From Hyphomicrobiales bacterium (GTDB lineage: Bacteria > Pseudomonadota > Alphaproteobacteria > Rhizobiales > Xanthobacteraceae), in assembly GCA_018335895.1 (NCBI GenBank), contig JAGXQU010000094.1:1-35287 (forward strand): a DNA stretch of 35,287 nt. The letters run 5' to 3'. A model generated the notes under the pieces. The model made no database searches and was not told the DNA's origin. It saw only the letters and a list, made by a program, of their open reading frames with translations. Positions 8,761 to 16,889 of this stretch are shown here, in pieces. Made by a program: the position numbers and the translations under genes. The stretch's first letter is position 1, and every line of letters begins with the position of its first letter.

Positions 8761-9518
8761 TATTTCTGCTCGCGCAGGTTTACGCTCACGCTGACGGGCT
8801 GGCCGACGCGAAGATCGGCGGGCTTTTCTGGAAGAGCCTCGACCAGAAACACGAGCTTGCTCCTTTCCTTTTCGCTGTAGATCACGGGCGGCGTGTATTC
8901 GGCCTGCTTCGCGATAAAGCTGATCTTCGCGTTCTGCACGCCGCAGCCGTCGCAACGCACCGCGACCGTATCGCCGATGGTGATACGGGGAAGGATCGCC
9001 TGCGCGATATAGAAGCGAACCTTGATGTTGCCCGGCGGCAGGAGCGCCACGATCGGACGGCCGGCAACGACAAGCTCGCCCTCGCGAAAATAAACCTGCT
9101 GCACGACCCCGGATACGGGGCTTTTGATCGTGCGGCGCTCCAACCTTGTCTTCGCGGAGTTCAATCTTGCTTCCGCTTCGCGGAGCACCGCCTGGGTGTC
9201 ATCATAGGCTTTCTGCGTTCCGGCATTTGTCTTCACCAGTTGCTCGGCGCGCGAAAAGGCGGTTCTGGCATTTTCCAGCGCGGCTCTGGCTGCATTCTCG
9301 TCTGCCTTCTGCAAGTCAGCTTCCAGCGAGAACAGAAGCCCCCCTTTCGCAACCGTGTCGCCTTCGCGGACGTTGAGCACTTCGATCCGCCCGTTTTCGT
9401 CGGGGCCGACAAAGATCAGGTTCGCTTCGATCCAACCCTGAAAACTCGTGCCGCCGTTGTCCCCGCACGCGGAAAGCACGAACAGAAGCGGAAGTAATAG
9501 TAGACGGAACCGCCTCAT
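8760..9518 (-). CDS. HlyD-family periplasmic adaptor lipoprotein
   Basis: Membrane-fusion (adaptor) subunit of the exporter, 252 residues. The N-terminus MRRFRLLLLPLLFVLSACGD is a lipoprotein signal with lipobox LSAC (lipidated Cys18), so the mature protein is anchored by lipid. A short biotinyl-lipoyl-like half (EGDTVAKGGLLFSLE) precedes a helical hairpin of about 70 residues (KADENAARAALENARTAFSR onward) and the second lipoyl half (SPVSGVVQQVYFREGELV), then a beta-barrel region. The start is chosen for the signal peptide and the 4-base ATGA overlap with the regulator gene. It would bridge the inner-membrane ABC complex to an outer-membrane channel, which is not encoded here. Confidence 0.92.
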   Translation of the reverse strand: MRRFRLLLLPLLFVLSACGDNGGTSFQGWIEANLIFVGPDENGRIEVLNVREGDTVAKGGLLFSLEADLQKADENAARAALENARTAFSRAEQLVKTNAGTQKAYDDTQAVLREAEARLNSAKTRLERRTIKSPVSGVVQQVYFREGELVVAGRPIVALLPPGNIKVRFYIAQAILPRITIGDTVAVRCDGCGVQNAKISFIAKQAEYTPPVIYSEKERSKLVFLVEALPEKPADLRVGQPVSVSVNLREQK

Positions 9519-10180
9519 GGCCGCTCCTCCCTGTCGAACAGATTCTCGATATGCGCCTTCATCAGCGCTGCTGCGTCGAGCGGCTCGTACTTGTCGAACA
9601 TCGATTTCCACACGATCGCCGTAAGCGCGGGTGCAACGACAAGCTGCGGAAACCGAACCAGCGTATCGCTTTTCAGTTCGCCTTCCTTCAGCGCCCGCTG
9701 CGCGCGGGAACGAAACGCCCCCAGACCGCGCGCAATCACCTCGCGGTAGTAGAATTCGGCAAGCTTGGGAAAGCGGGAACCTTCGGTCAGGATCAGGCGC
9801 ACAATATCCTTGCGCCTTGTCGCGATCACCTGCTCGACGAATAGATCGGCAACGCGCAATGCGAGTTCGCGCAGCGGCGCAGGCTTCGCTTCCTTGCCAC
9901 CGGCAAGCAACGCTTCCAGCATGGCGATGACGGGACTGATCTCGGCGCGCAGAAGCTCCTGAAACAGCGCTTCCTTGTCCTTGAAATAGAGATAGATCGT
10001 TCCCTTCGCTACATCGGCTCGCCTCGCGACATCTTCAAGCCGCGCGGCCGCGAAGCCGCTCTGGGAAAATTCTTCGAACGCCGCCGAGAGAATGAGCTCG
10101 CGCTTGTCCTTGCCCGGCTCAGCGCCGCGCGGCGGCCGGGACGCCGTCTTCTTCTTTCTGACGGCCGATGACTTTCGCAT
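9515..10180 (-). CDS. TetR family transcriptional regulator
   Basis: A 221-residue repressor-type protein. After a basic N-terminal tail (RKKKTASRPPRGAEPGKDKR), the TetR helix-turn-helix is clear at about residues 28-72: LILSAAFEEFSQSGFAAARL, then DVARRADVAKGTIYLYFKDK. The rest is the helical ligand/dimer domain. It is the first gene of the efflux operon, overlaps the HlyD gene by 4 bases, and has a perfect palindrome 7 bases upstream of its ATG. By analogy with the E. coli cecR(ybiH)-ybhGFSR operon it probably represses its own operon and is released by a transported compound; the ligand cannot be read from the sequence. Confidence 0.92.
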   Translation of the reverse strand: MRKSSAVRKKKTASRPPRGAEPGKDKRELILSAAFEEFSQSGFAAARLEDVARRADVAKGTIYLYFKDKEALFQELLRAEISPVIAMLEALLAGGKEAKPAPLRELALRVADLFVEQVIATRRKDIVRLILTEGSRFPKLAEFYYREVIARGLGAFRSRAQRALKEGELKSDTLVRFPQLVVAPALTAIVWKSMFDKYEPLDAAALMKAHIENLFDREERP

Positions 10181-10187
10181 TCCGAAT

Positions 10188-10211
10188 TTATGACTGACTG
10201 GTCAGTCATAA
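10188..10211. promoter_or_regulatory. Palindromic operator, likely bound by the adjacent TetR regulator
   Basis: TTATGACTGAC (10188-10198) and GTCAGTCATAA (10201-10211) are perfect reverse complements around a 2-base centre. The site is 7 bases upstream of the TetR start codon and so overlaps the 5' leader or promoter of the four-gene efflux operon. Its size and symmetry fit TetR-family operators, which points to autoregulation. Confidence 0.8.
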
Positions 10212-10267
10212 GTCAAGGCAAACGGACGCTTAATTTTGCGAGTATTTTCAGTTGGTTGCGATGATTT

Positions 10268-10765
10268 CTATTCGCCGCAGGCAAACGGCAGGTCGCGCGT
10301 AATCCGCGTTCCGTCCGCGATCAAGGCAACCTCCATGAGGTTGCAGTCGAGTCCGGTAAAGAACTGCGCGCGATAACCGATGCCTTTGTCGCTCACATAG
10401 ACGTCCGAGATGATCCAGGAGCGTAGCGTCTTCTTGGTCTTGCGGTCCCGCAGCACGAGCTGAGCCTGCCTGCCTTCGGCGAAGACATCCCCTCGTGCTC
10501 TGGATTGCATCTTCACGCGTACCAGAAAGCCGGAGAATTTGCCGCCGTTGTTTCCCTTCCAGTGAGCGCTAAAATTCCAGACGCCGAATTCCTCGAGCTT
10601 GAAGATATCCGGAGACAGTTCGCCGCTTTCCTCGAAGAATAAGTGCACGCTGAAATCGACGGCCTTGACGCTATCCTTGTACGCTTTCTTCGAGAGGTCC
10701 TGCGCACCGGCAACTCCGGCGAGGATCGCAAGCGCAACCATCGAGCCGGATATGCGCGCGAGCAT
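10268..10765 (-). CDS. Secreted hypothetical protein
   Basis: I do not recognise this 165-residue protein. It has a plain Sec signal peptide (about residues 1-21, MLARISGSMVALAILAGVAG, cleavage likely before QDLSKK), then a soluble domain rich in beta-forming segments such as VDFSVHLFFEESGELSPDIF, SGFLVRVKMQSRARGDVFAE and RQAQLVLRDRKTKK. Two cysteines near the C-terminus (GLDCNLMEVAL and DLPFACGE) could form a disulfide in the periplasm. It starts 6 bases after the stop of the MFS transporter gene on the same strand, so they form an operon; a helper or unrelated role cannot be distinguished. Confidence 0.75.
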   Translation of the reverse strand: MLARISGSMVALAILAGVAGAQDLSKKAYKDSVKAVDFSVHLFFEESGELSPDIFKLEEFGVWNFSAHWKGNNGGKFSGFLVRVKMQSRARGDVFAEGRQAQLVLRDRKTKKTLRSWIISDVYVSDKGIGYRAQFFTGLDCNLMEVALIADGTRITRDLPFACGE

Positions 10766-10771
10766 AGCGCG

Positions 10772-11968
10772 CTACTCCGCCGGCTGCGTCGACGGCAGAC
10801 GCGACTCTGCGCGGTTCGCAAGCAGCGAAATCATGCCCGTCGAGATCATGAAGGCGACTGCGAAGGCCGCCGTCACGAGCAGCACGAGCGCGAACCCGCC
10901 TTTGCCGTGCAACGCCGCAATTATGGAAACCGCGAGCCCGCTCGATATGAAGGCGAGGAAAAAGCGCACGGCGAAAACCCTCCCTCGCCAAGCGTCCGCC
11001 GTATAGCGCGCGATCACGACGTCGCCGACCGTCACCTGCGCATAGATCGCCGCGATCGATACGATGAGAGCGCCCATAAGGGCCGGGCCGGAAGCGAAGT
11101 ACGCCCAGACCACGCCGGCGACCTGCAAGACGCCGATCCCTGCAAGCAGGATATGCGGTGCGTAGCGCGACACCAGCCGGCCGACGGTCAGTTGCGCGAC
11201 GCCGCCGAACAGAAGCACACCGGTCGCGACCGAGCCGAGCAACACGAGCGGAATCTCCTGCGCCATGCGCTCGTCCACGATCTTTGGAATCGCGATGGTC
11301 AGCACGTTGAAGATGGTCCCGCCCGAGAAGGCCATCAGCGCGAAAAACGCGAACACGGAAACCATCATCGCGCCGGCGAGCGGCACTTCGGCAACCTTCA
11401 CGCGCTGTCCTGCCTTATCCTTCTCTTCTTTCGTAAAATAGAGATAGGCGATGCCCGCGATCATGCAAACCACCGCTGGCACGATAAAGGCCGCACGCCA
11501 GCCGGTCCACGCCATGAGCGCGGCGGTGATCCCGGGCGCAAACGCGACGCCGAAATTTCCCCATACGCCGTTCCGCGCAAAGTCGCGTCCGCGATCCTGC
11601 GCATTCGTAACCAGCATCGGAATGCCGACCGGGTGATAGATCGCGGCGAAAATTCCAAGCAGGAGAAGTGCGGCGGCGAGCCAATAAACATTTGGCGCGG
11701 CTGCAGCCAGCGACAGCGACAGCGCGCAGCCGAAGAAGAAGATCGCCATGATCTTGCGGCGGCTCCAGTGATCGGCGAGCCACCCCCACGGCAGCGAGAA
11801 CAGTCCGAACGCCACGAAGCACGCCGTCGATAGTGCAATCAATTCCGCGTAGCTGCGCCCGAGCGCGCTCTCAAGACCGATTACCACTGTAGGGAAGACA
11901 AGCAGCACGTAGTGGTCGAGGAAGTGAGCGATATTGATGAAGCGGAGATGGTTGCGCGTTTCTTCCAT
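10772..11968 (-). CDS. MFS transporter
   Basis: Major facilitator superfamily transporter of 398 residues with about 12 hydrophobic segments. The signature loop between helices 2 and 3 reads GWLADHWSRRKIMAIF, and helix 4-5 carries YHPVGIPMLV, which resembles the fosmidomycin-resistance (Fsr) type subgroup. The cytoplasmic centre is the charged stretch TKEEKDKAGQRVKVAE. The start at 11968 (MEETRNHLRFINIAHFLDHY) is chosen because the membrane protein begins there; the 57 codons of open frame upstream are arginine/alanine-rich and unlike a transporter N-terminus. Substrate unknown. It is divergent from the BcsS gene and followed closely by a secreted hypothetical protein. Confidence 0.88.
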   Translation of the reverse strand: MEETRNHLRFINIAHFLDHYVLLVFPTVVIGLESALGRSYAELIALSTACFVAFGLFSLPWGWLADHWSRRKIMAIFFFGCALSLSLAAAAPNVYWLAAALLLLGIFAAIYHPVGIPMLVTNAQDRGRDFARNGVWGNFGVAFAPGITAALMAWTGWRAAFIVPAVVCMIAGIAYLYFTKEEKDKAGQRVKVAEVPLAGAMMVSVFAFFALMAFSGGTIFNVLTIAIPKIVDERMAQEIPLVLLGSVATGVLLFGGVAQLTVGRLVSRYAPHILLAGIGVLQVAGVVWAYFASGPALMGALIVSIAAIYAQVTVGDVVIARYTADAWRGRVFAVRFFLAFISSGLAVSIIAALHGKGGFALVLLVTAAFAVAFMISTGMISLLANRAESRLPSTQPAE

Positions 11969-12124
11969 GACGTTTCTCTGTTTTGCGAACCGCTTATAGC
12001 CCGGTTCGCACTCTCCCGCTCTCTCGGCGGCGCGGAGGGTCCATGCTTGAGGACCATGCTTAAGTAACCCCGGCAGCGATTGCTGCCATGCAGGACGGCA
12101 ACGCATTACCACGATTCTACCGCT

Positions 12125-12141
12125 GATTGCAGGCTGCAATC
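12125..12141. promoter_or_regulatory. Perfect inverted repeat in divergent promoter region
   Basis: GATTGCAG (12125-12132) and CTGCAATC (12134-12141) are perfect reverse complements around a single base. The site lies in the 260-base gap between the divergent MFS and BcsS genes, a natural place for an operator. No regulator gene is adjacent, so the binding protein is unknown. Confidence 0.35.
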
Positions 12142-12228
12142 TGCATTGTGTGGCCCCAAACCGAACCTTCGCAAAGAGTTCCTTCTTTTAAAGTGCAGGC
12201 CCGATCGCCTGCGCCGGTTCATTTTTTC

Positions 12229-13053
12229 ATGTTGGAACGCGCAGGAATTCGCGCGCTTTGCGTTGGGGCCTTTGCCGCAGGCTTTTTCATTCCGGCTTCC
12301 GTGCCAACCGCTAAAGCGCAACAGGTCTCCATTCCGGTTCAGGCTTATGGGCTGCTGCACCGCCGTGCCGAATATCTATGGGGTCTCGCCAATCCCTATA
12401 TCCAAAACAAAGCCGACTTCTTCGGCGGCATCGACGCCGCGAAAGCGACGACCTTCGTCTGGATGGGCGCGACCTATGCGCCGTTCGGAACGCTCGGTGA
12501 CGACGGCTGGCGCGTGCGTGTGATCGGTGGCGCGGGCAAGTATTCCTACAACACATCCGTAGCGCCGGGCGGGATCAACGACGCTTTCGCATTCTCCGGC
12601 GAACTTCTCGGCGGCTACCGCAAAGCTTTCGCGGACGTTCTCGGTCACACCATTTATGCCGGCGTCTTCGCGGGCCTGCATTACGAAGATCAGATTCTCG
12701 TCTACGACGATCCGGGCAATCCCGCGCGCGGGAGCGACGCGGGCTTCAAAGCCTCACTCGAACTTTATTCCCGCGTCCGGCAACACTTCATCGTCACCGC
12801 CTTCGGTTCCGTCTCGACGGTGCATGAAAAATACTATGCGAAAACATCGCTGCTCTACGAATTGAACGAAACGTGGTCGCTGGGCGGTGAGATCGCCGCC
12901 ATGGGCGACGCCCGCCACAAGGAGCAGCGCGCGGGCCTTGCCGGTTCCCTCAGCTGGCAGAAGAAAATCTTCACACTTTCCGCAGGCATGCTCGATAACT
13001 CAGGACGAGGCGACGGCACCTATCTCACCTTGTCGGTCTATTCACCGTTCTAG
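12229..13053 (+). CDS. bcsS: Cellulose biosynthesis protein BcsS-like, secreted
   Basis: This 274-residue product resembles the BcsS family, proteins found with or without cellulose synthase genes in alphaproteobacteria; their function is not defined. A signal peptide spans about residues 1-31 (ending PTAKA before Q). The body has alternating beta strands typical of an outer-membrane or periplasmic barrel-like protein, with family blocks FFGGIDAAKATTFVWMGATY, VIGGAGKYSYNT, YAGVFAGLHYEDQ and DDPGNPARGSDAGFKASLEL, and it ends in phenylalanine (LTLSVYSPF), as many outer-membrane proteins do. The frame is open upstream to 12127, but the ATG at 12229 gives the signal peptide; no clear ribosome binding site is visible. 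No other bcs gene is in the window. Confidence 0.78.
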   Translation: MLERAGIRALCVGAFAAGFFIPASVPTAKAQQVSIPVQAYGLLHRRAEYLWGLANPYIQNKADFFGGIDAAKATTFVWMGATYAPFGTLGDDGWRVRVIGGAGKYSYNTSVAPGGINDAFAFSGELLGGYRKAFADVLGHTIYAGVFAGLHYEDQILVYDDPGNPARGSDAGFKASLELYSRVRQHFIVTAFGSVSTVHEKYYAKTSLLYELNETWSLGGEIAAMGDARHKEQRAGLAGSLSWQKKIFTLSAGMLDNSGRGDGTYLTLSVYSPF

Positions 13054-13148
13054 GCCAGACTTCGGCCGAAAATTCCGAAAAAGCTTCCAGCGAAAGCGGC
13101 GGGGGACTACATTCGCGCCCGACTCTTTCTCTTATTATTTCCCAGCGC

Positions 13149-14516
13149 ATGAGCATCATCACTTCCGGCGAACTTCTCGGCCCGCTTTTCGCAAGCGCGA
13201 AGATGCGCGCGACGCTGTCCGACACCGCCATGCTTCAGCACATGCTCGACATGGAAGCCGCGCTCGCGCGGGCGGAAGCGGTAAACGGCGTGATTCCGAA
13301 GTCCGCGGTGGCGCCGATCTCCGCCGCCTGTCAGGCAAAGCGCTTCGATATCGCCTCGCTCGGCGCTTCCGCCGCGCGCGCAGGCAATGTCGCAATCCCG
13401 CTCGTAAAGGCGCTGACGGCCGAAGTCGAAAAACGCGACAAGGAGGCCGCCCGCTTCGTGCATTGGGGCGCGACCAGTCAGGACATCATCGACACCGCGA
13501 CCGTGCTCGCGCTGCGGGACGCGTGCAACATTCTCGAGCGCGATCTTGCGCAAGCGATCAAAGGTTTCGTGTCGCTTGCCAAGAAGCATCGCAATACGGT
13601 GATGGCGGGACGCACCTGGCTGCAGCAGGCTTTGCCGGTCACGTTCGGGCTGAAGGCTGCCGGATACGCTGCCGCGCTCGCGCGGGCGCGGACGCGCATG
13701 ATGACGTCCGTCGAGGAAGCATCAACGCTGCAGTTCGGTGGCGCGGCGGGCACACTTGCAGCCTTGCAGAACAATGGGGCGGCGGTCGCGCGCGCGCTTG
13801 GAAAAGAACTCGATCTAGCCGTCCCTTCTGAGCCGTGGCACGGACATAGCGACCGCTTAGTGAGCGCTGCTTCTGCGATCGCAATTGCAATCGGCGAATG
13901 CGGAAAGATCGCGCGCGACGTTTCGCTCCTGATGCAGACCGAAATTGCCGAAGTCGCCGAACCCGCCGCCGAAGGGCGCGGCGGCTCATCGACCATGCCG
14001 CAGAAGCGCAACCCCGCACTTTCCGCGCAGATCCTTGCCGCGGCCAATCTTGCGCCGGGGCTGGTCTCCGCTCTGCTTGCCGGCCTCGTGCACGAACACG
14101 AACGCGGCACCGGCGGATGGCAGGCGAGCTGGCTTTCACTTCCGCAACTTCTGCTCATCGCATCGGGCGCATTCGAGCGCACCGCCGAAATCGCAAACGG
14201 CCTCGAAGTCGATAAAGCCCGCATGCGCGAAAATCTGGAAATCTCGAACGGGCTTATCATGGCGGAAGCCGTGCAGTTCGCGCTCGCGGAAAAGCTCGGC
14301 CGCCTGCAGGCACACGATCTCGTCGCCAAGGCATCGAAGCGCGCAGCGGGAGAGCGCAAACATCTGAAGGAAGTGCTGCGCGGCATACCGGAAGTCTCTC
14401 GCGCGCTGTCCGGCAAGAAGCTCGACGAGGTCTTCGAGCCGACGAATTACCTCGGCGACACCGGGAAATTCATTGACGCCGCAATTCAGAGCGCCGAACG
14501 CTCACTGAAGAAGTAA
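13149..14516 (+). CDS. pcaB: 3-carboxy-cis,cis-muconate cycloisomerase
   Basis: PcaB (455 residues) converts 3-carboxy-cis,cis-muconate to 4-carboxymuconolactone in the protocatechuate branch of the beta-ketoadipate pathway. It belongs to the fumarase/aspartase superfamily: the signature GGSSTMPQKRNP is at about residues 278-289, and the other conserved regions are VHWGATSQDIIDTA (104-117) and GRTWLQQALPVTFGLK (154-169). Those blocks are those of cycloisomerases rather than of adenylosuccinate lyase, a second superfamily member encoded at 28362. It heads a tight cluster with pcaD (11-base gap) and pcaC (5-base gap from the pcaD stop), which confirms the pathway. The genes for protocatechuate dioxygenase (pcaHG) are not in the window. 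Confidence 0.93.
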   Translation: MSIITSGELLGPLFASAKMRATLSDTAMLQHMLDMEAALARAEAVNGVIPKSAVAPISAACQAKRFDIASLGASAARAGNVAIPLVKALTAEVEKRDKEAARFVHWGATSQDIIDTATVLALRDACNILERDLAQAIKGFVSLAKKHRNTVMAGRTWLQQALPVTFGLKAAGYAAALARARTRMMTSVEEASTLQFGGAAGTLAALQNNGAAVARALGKELDLAVPSEPWHGHSDRLVSAASAIAIAIGECGKIARDVSLLMQTEIAEVAEPAAEGRGGSSTMPQKRNPALSAQILAAANLAPGLVSALLAGLVHEHERGTGGWQASWLSLPQLLLIASGAFERTAEIANGLEVDKARMRENLEISNGLIMAEAVQFALAEKLGRLQAHDLVAKASKRAAGERKHLKEVLRGIPEVSRALSGKKLDEVFEPTNYLGDTGKFIDAAIQSAERSLKK

Positions 14517-14527
14517 GAGAAGAAGAA

Positions 14528-15307
14528 ATGCCGATCCTCGAAGCCAACGGAATCAATATCAACTATCAGATCGACGGCGCAGACAACGCGCCCGTGCTGA
14601 TGCTTTCCAATTCGCTCGGCACCAATCTGCACATGTGGGACAAGCAGGTACCCGTGCTCGCGAAGCGTTTCCGGGTCGTCCGCTACGACACGCGCGGACA
14701 CGGCAAGACCAGCGCGCCCTCGTATCCCTATACGGTTTCGATGCTCGGGCAGGATGCCATCGCGTTGATGGACGCCTTGAAGCTTCCGAAAGTGCGTTTC
14801 TGCGGGCTCTCGATGGGCGGCATGATCGGCATGTGGCTCGCGCGCCAAGTGCCCTCGCGTATCGAACAGCTCGTGCTCTGCAACACCGCCGCGAAGTTCG
14901 GCATCCCCGAGGTCTGGAACCAGCGCGTTGCGACCGTGCGGGCTTCGGGCATGAAGGCGATCACAGACGCCGTGATCGAACGCTGGTTCACGAAGGAATT
15001 TCGCGAGAAATCGCCCAAGGAAATCGAGCCGATCGTGGAAATGCTGCATACGACGAAGGCGGAAGGCTATGCCGGAAACTGCGCCGCGATCCGCGATGTC
15101 GATCAGCGCTGGGCGATCGGCGACATCACTACGCCGACCCTTATGATCGGCGGCAAGCTGGACCCGGCGACACCTTATGAAGCCGCCGAACTGATTGCGA
15201 AGCGCATACCCGGCGCGAAGCTCGTCGGCCTCGACGCCGCGCACCTTTCCAACATCGAGCAGCCCGAGGCTTTCACCAAGGCGCTCGACGGATTTCTGAA
15301 AGGCTAG
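14528..15307 (+). CDS. pcaD: 3-oxoadipate enol-lactonase
   Basis: PcaD (259 residues) is an alpha/beta hydrolase that opens 3-oxoadipate enol-lactone to 3-oxoadipate. The nucleophile elbow is CGLSMGGM (Ser95), the acid is Asp212 in GGKLDPATP and the histidine is His239 in LDAAHLSNIEQP; the oxyanion region is SNSLGTNLHMWD. Length matches the family. A purine-rich leader (AGAGAAGAAG) just before the ATG serves as ribosome binding site. The gene sits between pcaB and pcaC, and its product acts after the decarboxylase PcaC. Confidence 0.94.
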   Translation: MPILEANGININYQIDGADNAPVLMLSNSLGTNLHMWDKQVPVLAKRFRVVRYDTRGHGKTSAPSYPYTVSMLGQDAIALMDALKLPKVRFCGLSMGGMIGMWLARQVPSRIEQLVLCNTAAKFGIPEVWNQRVATVRASGMKAITDAVIERWFTKEFREKSPKEIEPIVEMLHTTKAEGYAGNCAAIRDVDQRWAIGDITTPTLMIGGKLDPATPYEAAELIAKRIPGAKLVGLDAAHLSNIEQPEAFTKALDGFLKG

Positions 15308-15312
15308 AAGTG

Positions 15313-15702
15313 ATGGACGAACGCGAACGCCACGAAAAGGGAATGGGCCGACGCCGCAAGGTACTCGGCAACAAATGGGTCGATCGCGCGGTCGCGAACC
15401 AGAACGACTTCAACCGCGAATTCCAGGACCTGATTACGCGCTATGCCTGGGGCGAAATCTGGACCCGGCCGCATTTCGACGACCGCACGCGCCGCCTCGT
15501 CGTGCTTGGCTCGATGGTGGCGCTCGGCCGCTGGGAGGAATTCCGGCTGCATGTACGCGCCGCCATGACCGAAGGCGGCTTCACCAAGGACGACATCAAG
15601 GAACTTCTTCTGCAGCAGGCGATTTACTGCGGCGTGCCGGTGGCGAATACGGCCTTTCATGAAGCCGCGAGCGTCTTTGCCGAGATCGAAAAGACCGGCT
15701 GA
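15313..15702 (+). CDS. pcaC: 4-carboxymuconolactone decarboxylase
   Basis: PcaC decarboxylates 4-carboxymuconolactone to 3-oxoadipate enol-lactone. The 129-residue protein shows the family layout: MDERERHEKGMGRRRKVLGN at the start, the block ITRYAWGEIWTRPHFDDRTR, then LGSMVALGRWEEFRLHVRAA and KELLLQQAIYCGVPVANTAF. A GTG codon directly precedes the ATG, so the start could be one residue earlier. Together with pcaB and pcaD this covers the three steps from carboxymuconate to 3-oxoadipate. Confidence 0.94.
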   Translation: MDERERHEKGMGRRRKVLGNKWVDRAVANQNDFNREFQDLITRYAWGEIWTRPHFDDRTRRLVVLGSMVALGRWEEFRLHVRAAMTEGGFTKDDIKELLLQQAIYCGVPVANTAFHEAASVFAEIEKTG

Positions 15703-15804
15703 CCGGCGGCATCATCGCGAAACCGTGACCGCTTCGGCACTTCCCTGGCAGGCGCCAGATTGCGAGGCTCTGCACGCAATCCTGTAACAGGAACGGAGTA
15801 TGCG

Positions 15805-16881
15805 ATGCCCGTTGACGTTCGCAAGGGGATGCCTTCCACCCAACTCGACCGCGCCGAATTCGAGCGGCGGTTCCGAGAGCAGTTCTTCGATCCGGCTTTC
15901 GAGACGGTCGAAAGCGAGATCGCAAAGATCGCCGAAATCGCCTGGAAATCTTACGACGGCTACAACAAGAATCCACGCAAGCAACGCGCGGGCGAGGAGT
16001 TTTCGGACCCGGATTTCCAATTGCCGGTCGAATGGCTCGCCGCACGCGAAGCGATCCGGGTCGCCGCAAAACGGCATACCGATCCGAAGTCGCCTTCACG
16101 CATTCTTCTCGTGAACGGGTCGACGCGAAGCGACCAGACCTGTCCCGGCGAAATCTCGAAGACGTGGCGGCTCGTGCAGATGTGCCGCGAACAGATTGCA
16201 GCGGAAGCGGGCTTCGAGGTCGAAGTGCTCGATCTGAGCCTGCTCGCATCCGAAGGACAGAAGCGCATCTATCCCTGCAAGGCCTGCGTCTCTACCGCGC
16301 AGCCGCTCTGCCACTGGCCTTGCAGCTGTTATCCGAATTTCGCGCTCGGTCAGGTCAACGACTGGATGGCCGAGATCTACCCGAAGTGGGTTGCGGCGCA
16401 CGGCGTGATGATCGTGACACCGGTGAACTGGTATCAGGCGCCAAGCTCGCTGAAACTGATGATCGACCGGCTCGTGTGCGCCGACGGCGGCAACCCGGAC
16501 CCGACCACGACAAAGCTGAAGGACCCGTCGCTCGCAAAAGAGCTGGAATTGAACGGCTGGCCCTACCCGCGGCACCTTGCCGGTCGCGCGTTCTCCGTGG
16601 TCGTGCATGGCGATGCGTCGGGCACCGAGAATCTCCGCCGCATTCTCTGCGACTGGCTCGAAGATATCGGCATGATCGGGTGCGGCCACAAATCGCAACT
16701 CGACCGCTATGTCGGCTACTACGAGCCTTATGCGACCAGCCACGAAGATCTGGACAAGGCGACCGACTTTCAGGACGAGGTGAAGAACGCGGCCCGCGCG
16801 CTGGTCGAAGCCGTCAGGCTTTTGCGCAAAGGCGAACTCAGACAACCCGACGCGAAGCTGCGCGACGTGCGTCCGAAATAA
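15805..16881 (+). CDS. NAD(P)H-dependent FMN reductase-like flavoprotein with Cys cluster
   Basis: A 358-residue protein whose residues 98-290 look like a flavodoxin-fold NADPH-dependent FMN reductase or iron-sulfur flavoprotein: the phosphate-binding loop is LLVNGSTRSDQ (101-111) and a second flavin-site loop is TPVNWYQAPSSLKLMIDRL (205-223). Unusual features are a helical N-terminal extension of about 95 residues (EFERRFREQFFDPAFETVES) and five cysteines within 18 residues (C158, C161, C169, C173, C175), which could bind an iron-sulfur cluster. The start is set by GGAG six bases before the ATG. It is 102 bases after pcaC on the same strand and may be part of the aromatic catabolism unit. 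It converges on the AraC gene with an 8-base gap. Confidence 0.78.
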   Translation: MPVDVRKGMPSTQLDRAEFERRFREQFFDPAFETVESEIAKIAEIAWKSYDGYNKNPRKQRAGEEFSDPDFQLPVEWLAAREAIRVAAKRHTDPKSPSRILLVNGSTRSDQTCPGEISKTWRLVQMCREQIAAEAGFEVEVLDLSLLASEGQKRIYPCKACVSTAQPLCHWPCSCYPNFALGQVNDWMAEIYPKWVAAHGVMIVTPVNWYQAPSSLKLMIDRLVCADGGNPDPTTTKLKDPSLAKELELNGWPYPRHLAGRAFSVVVHGDASGTENLRRILCDWLEDIGMIGCGHKSQLDRYVGYYEPYATSHEDLDKATDFQDEVKNAARALVEAVRLLRKGELRQPDAKLRDVRPK

Positions 16882-16889
16882 ACGACGGC

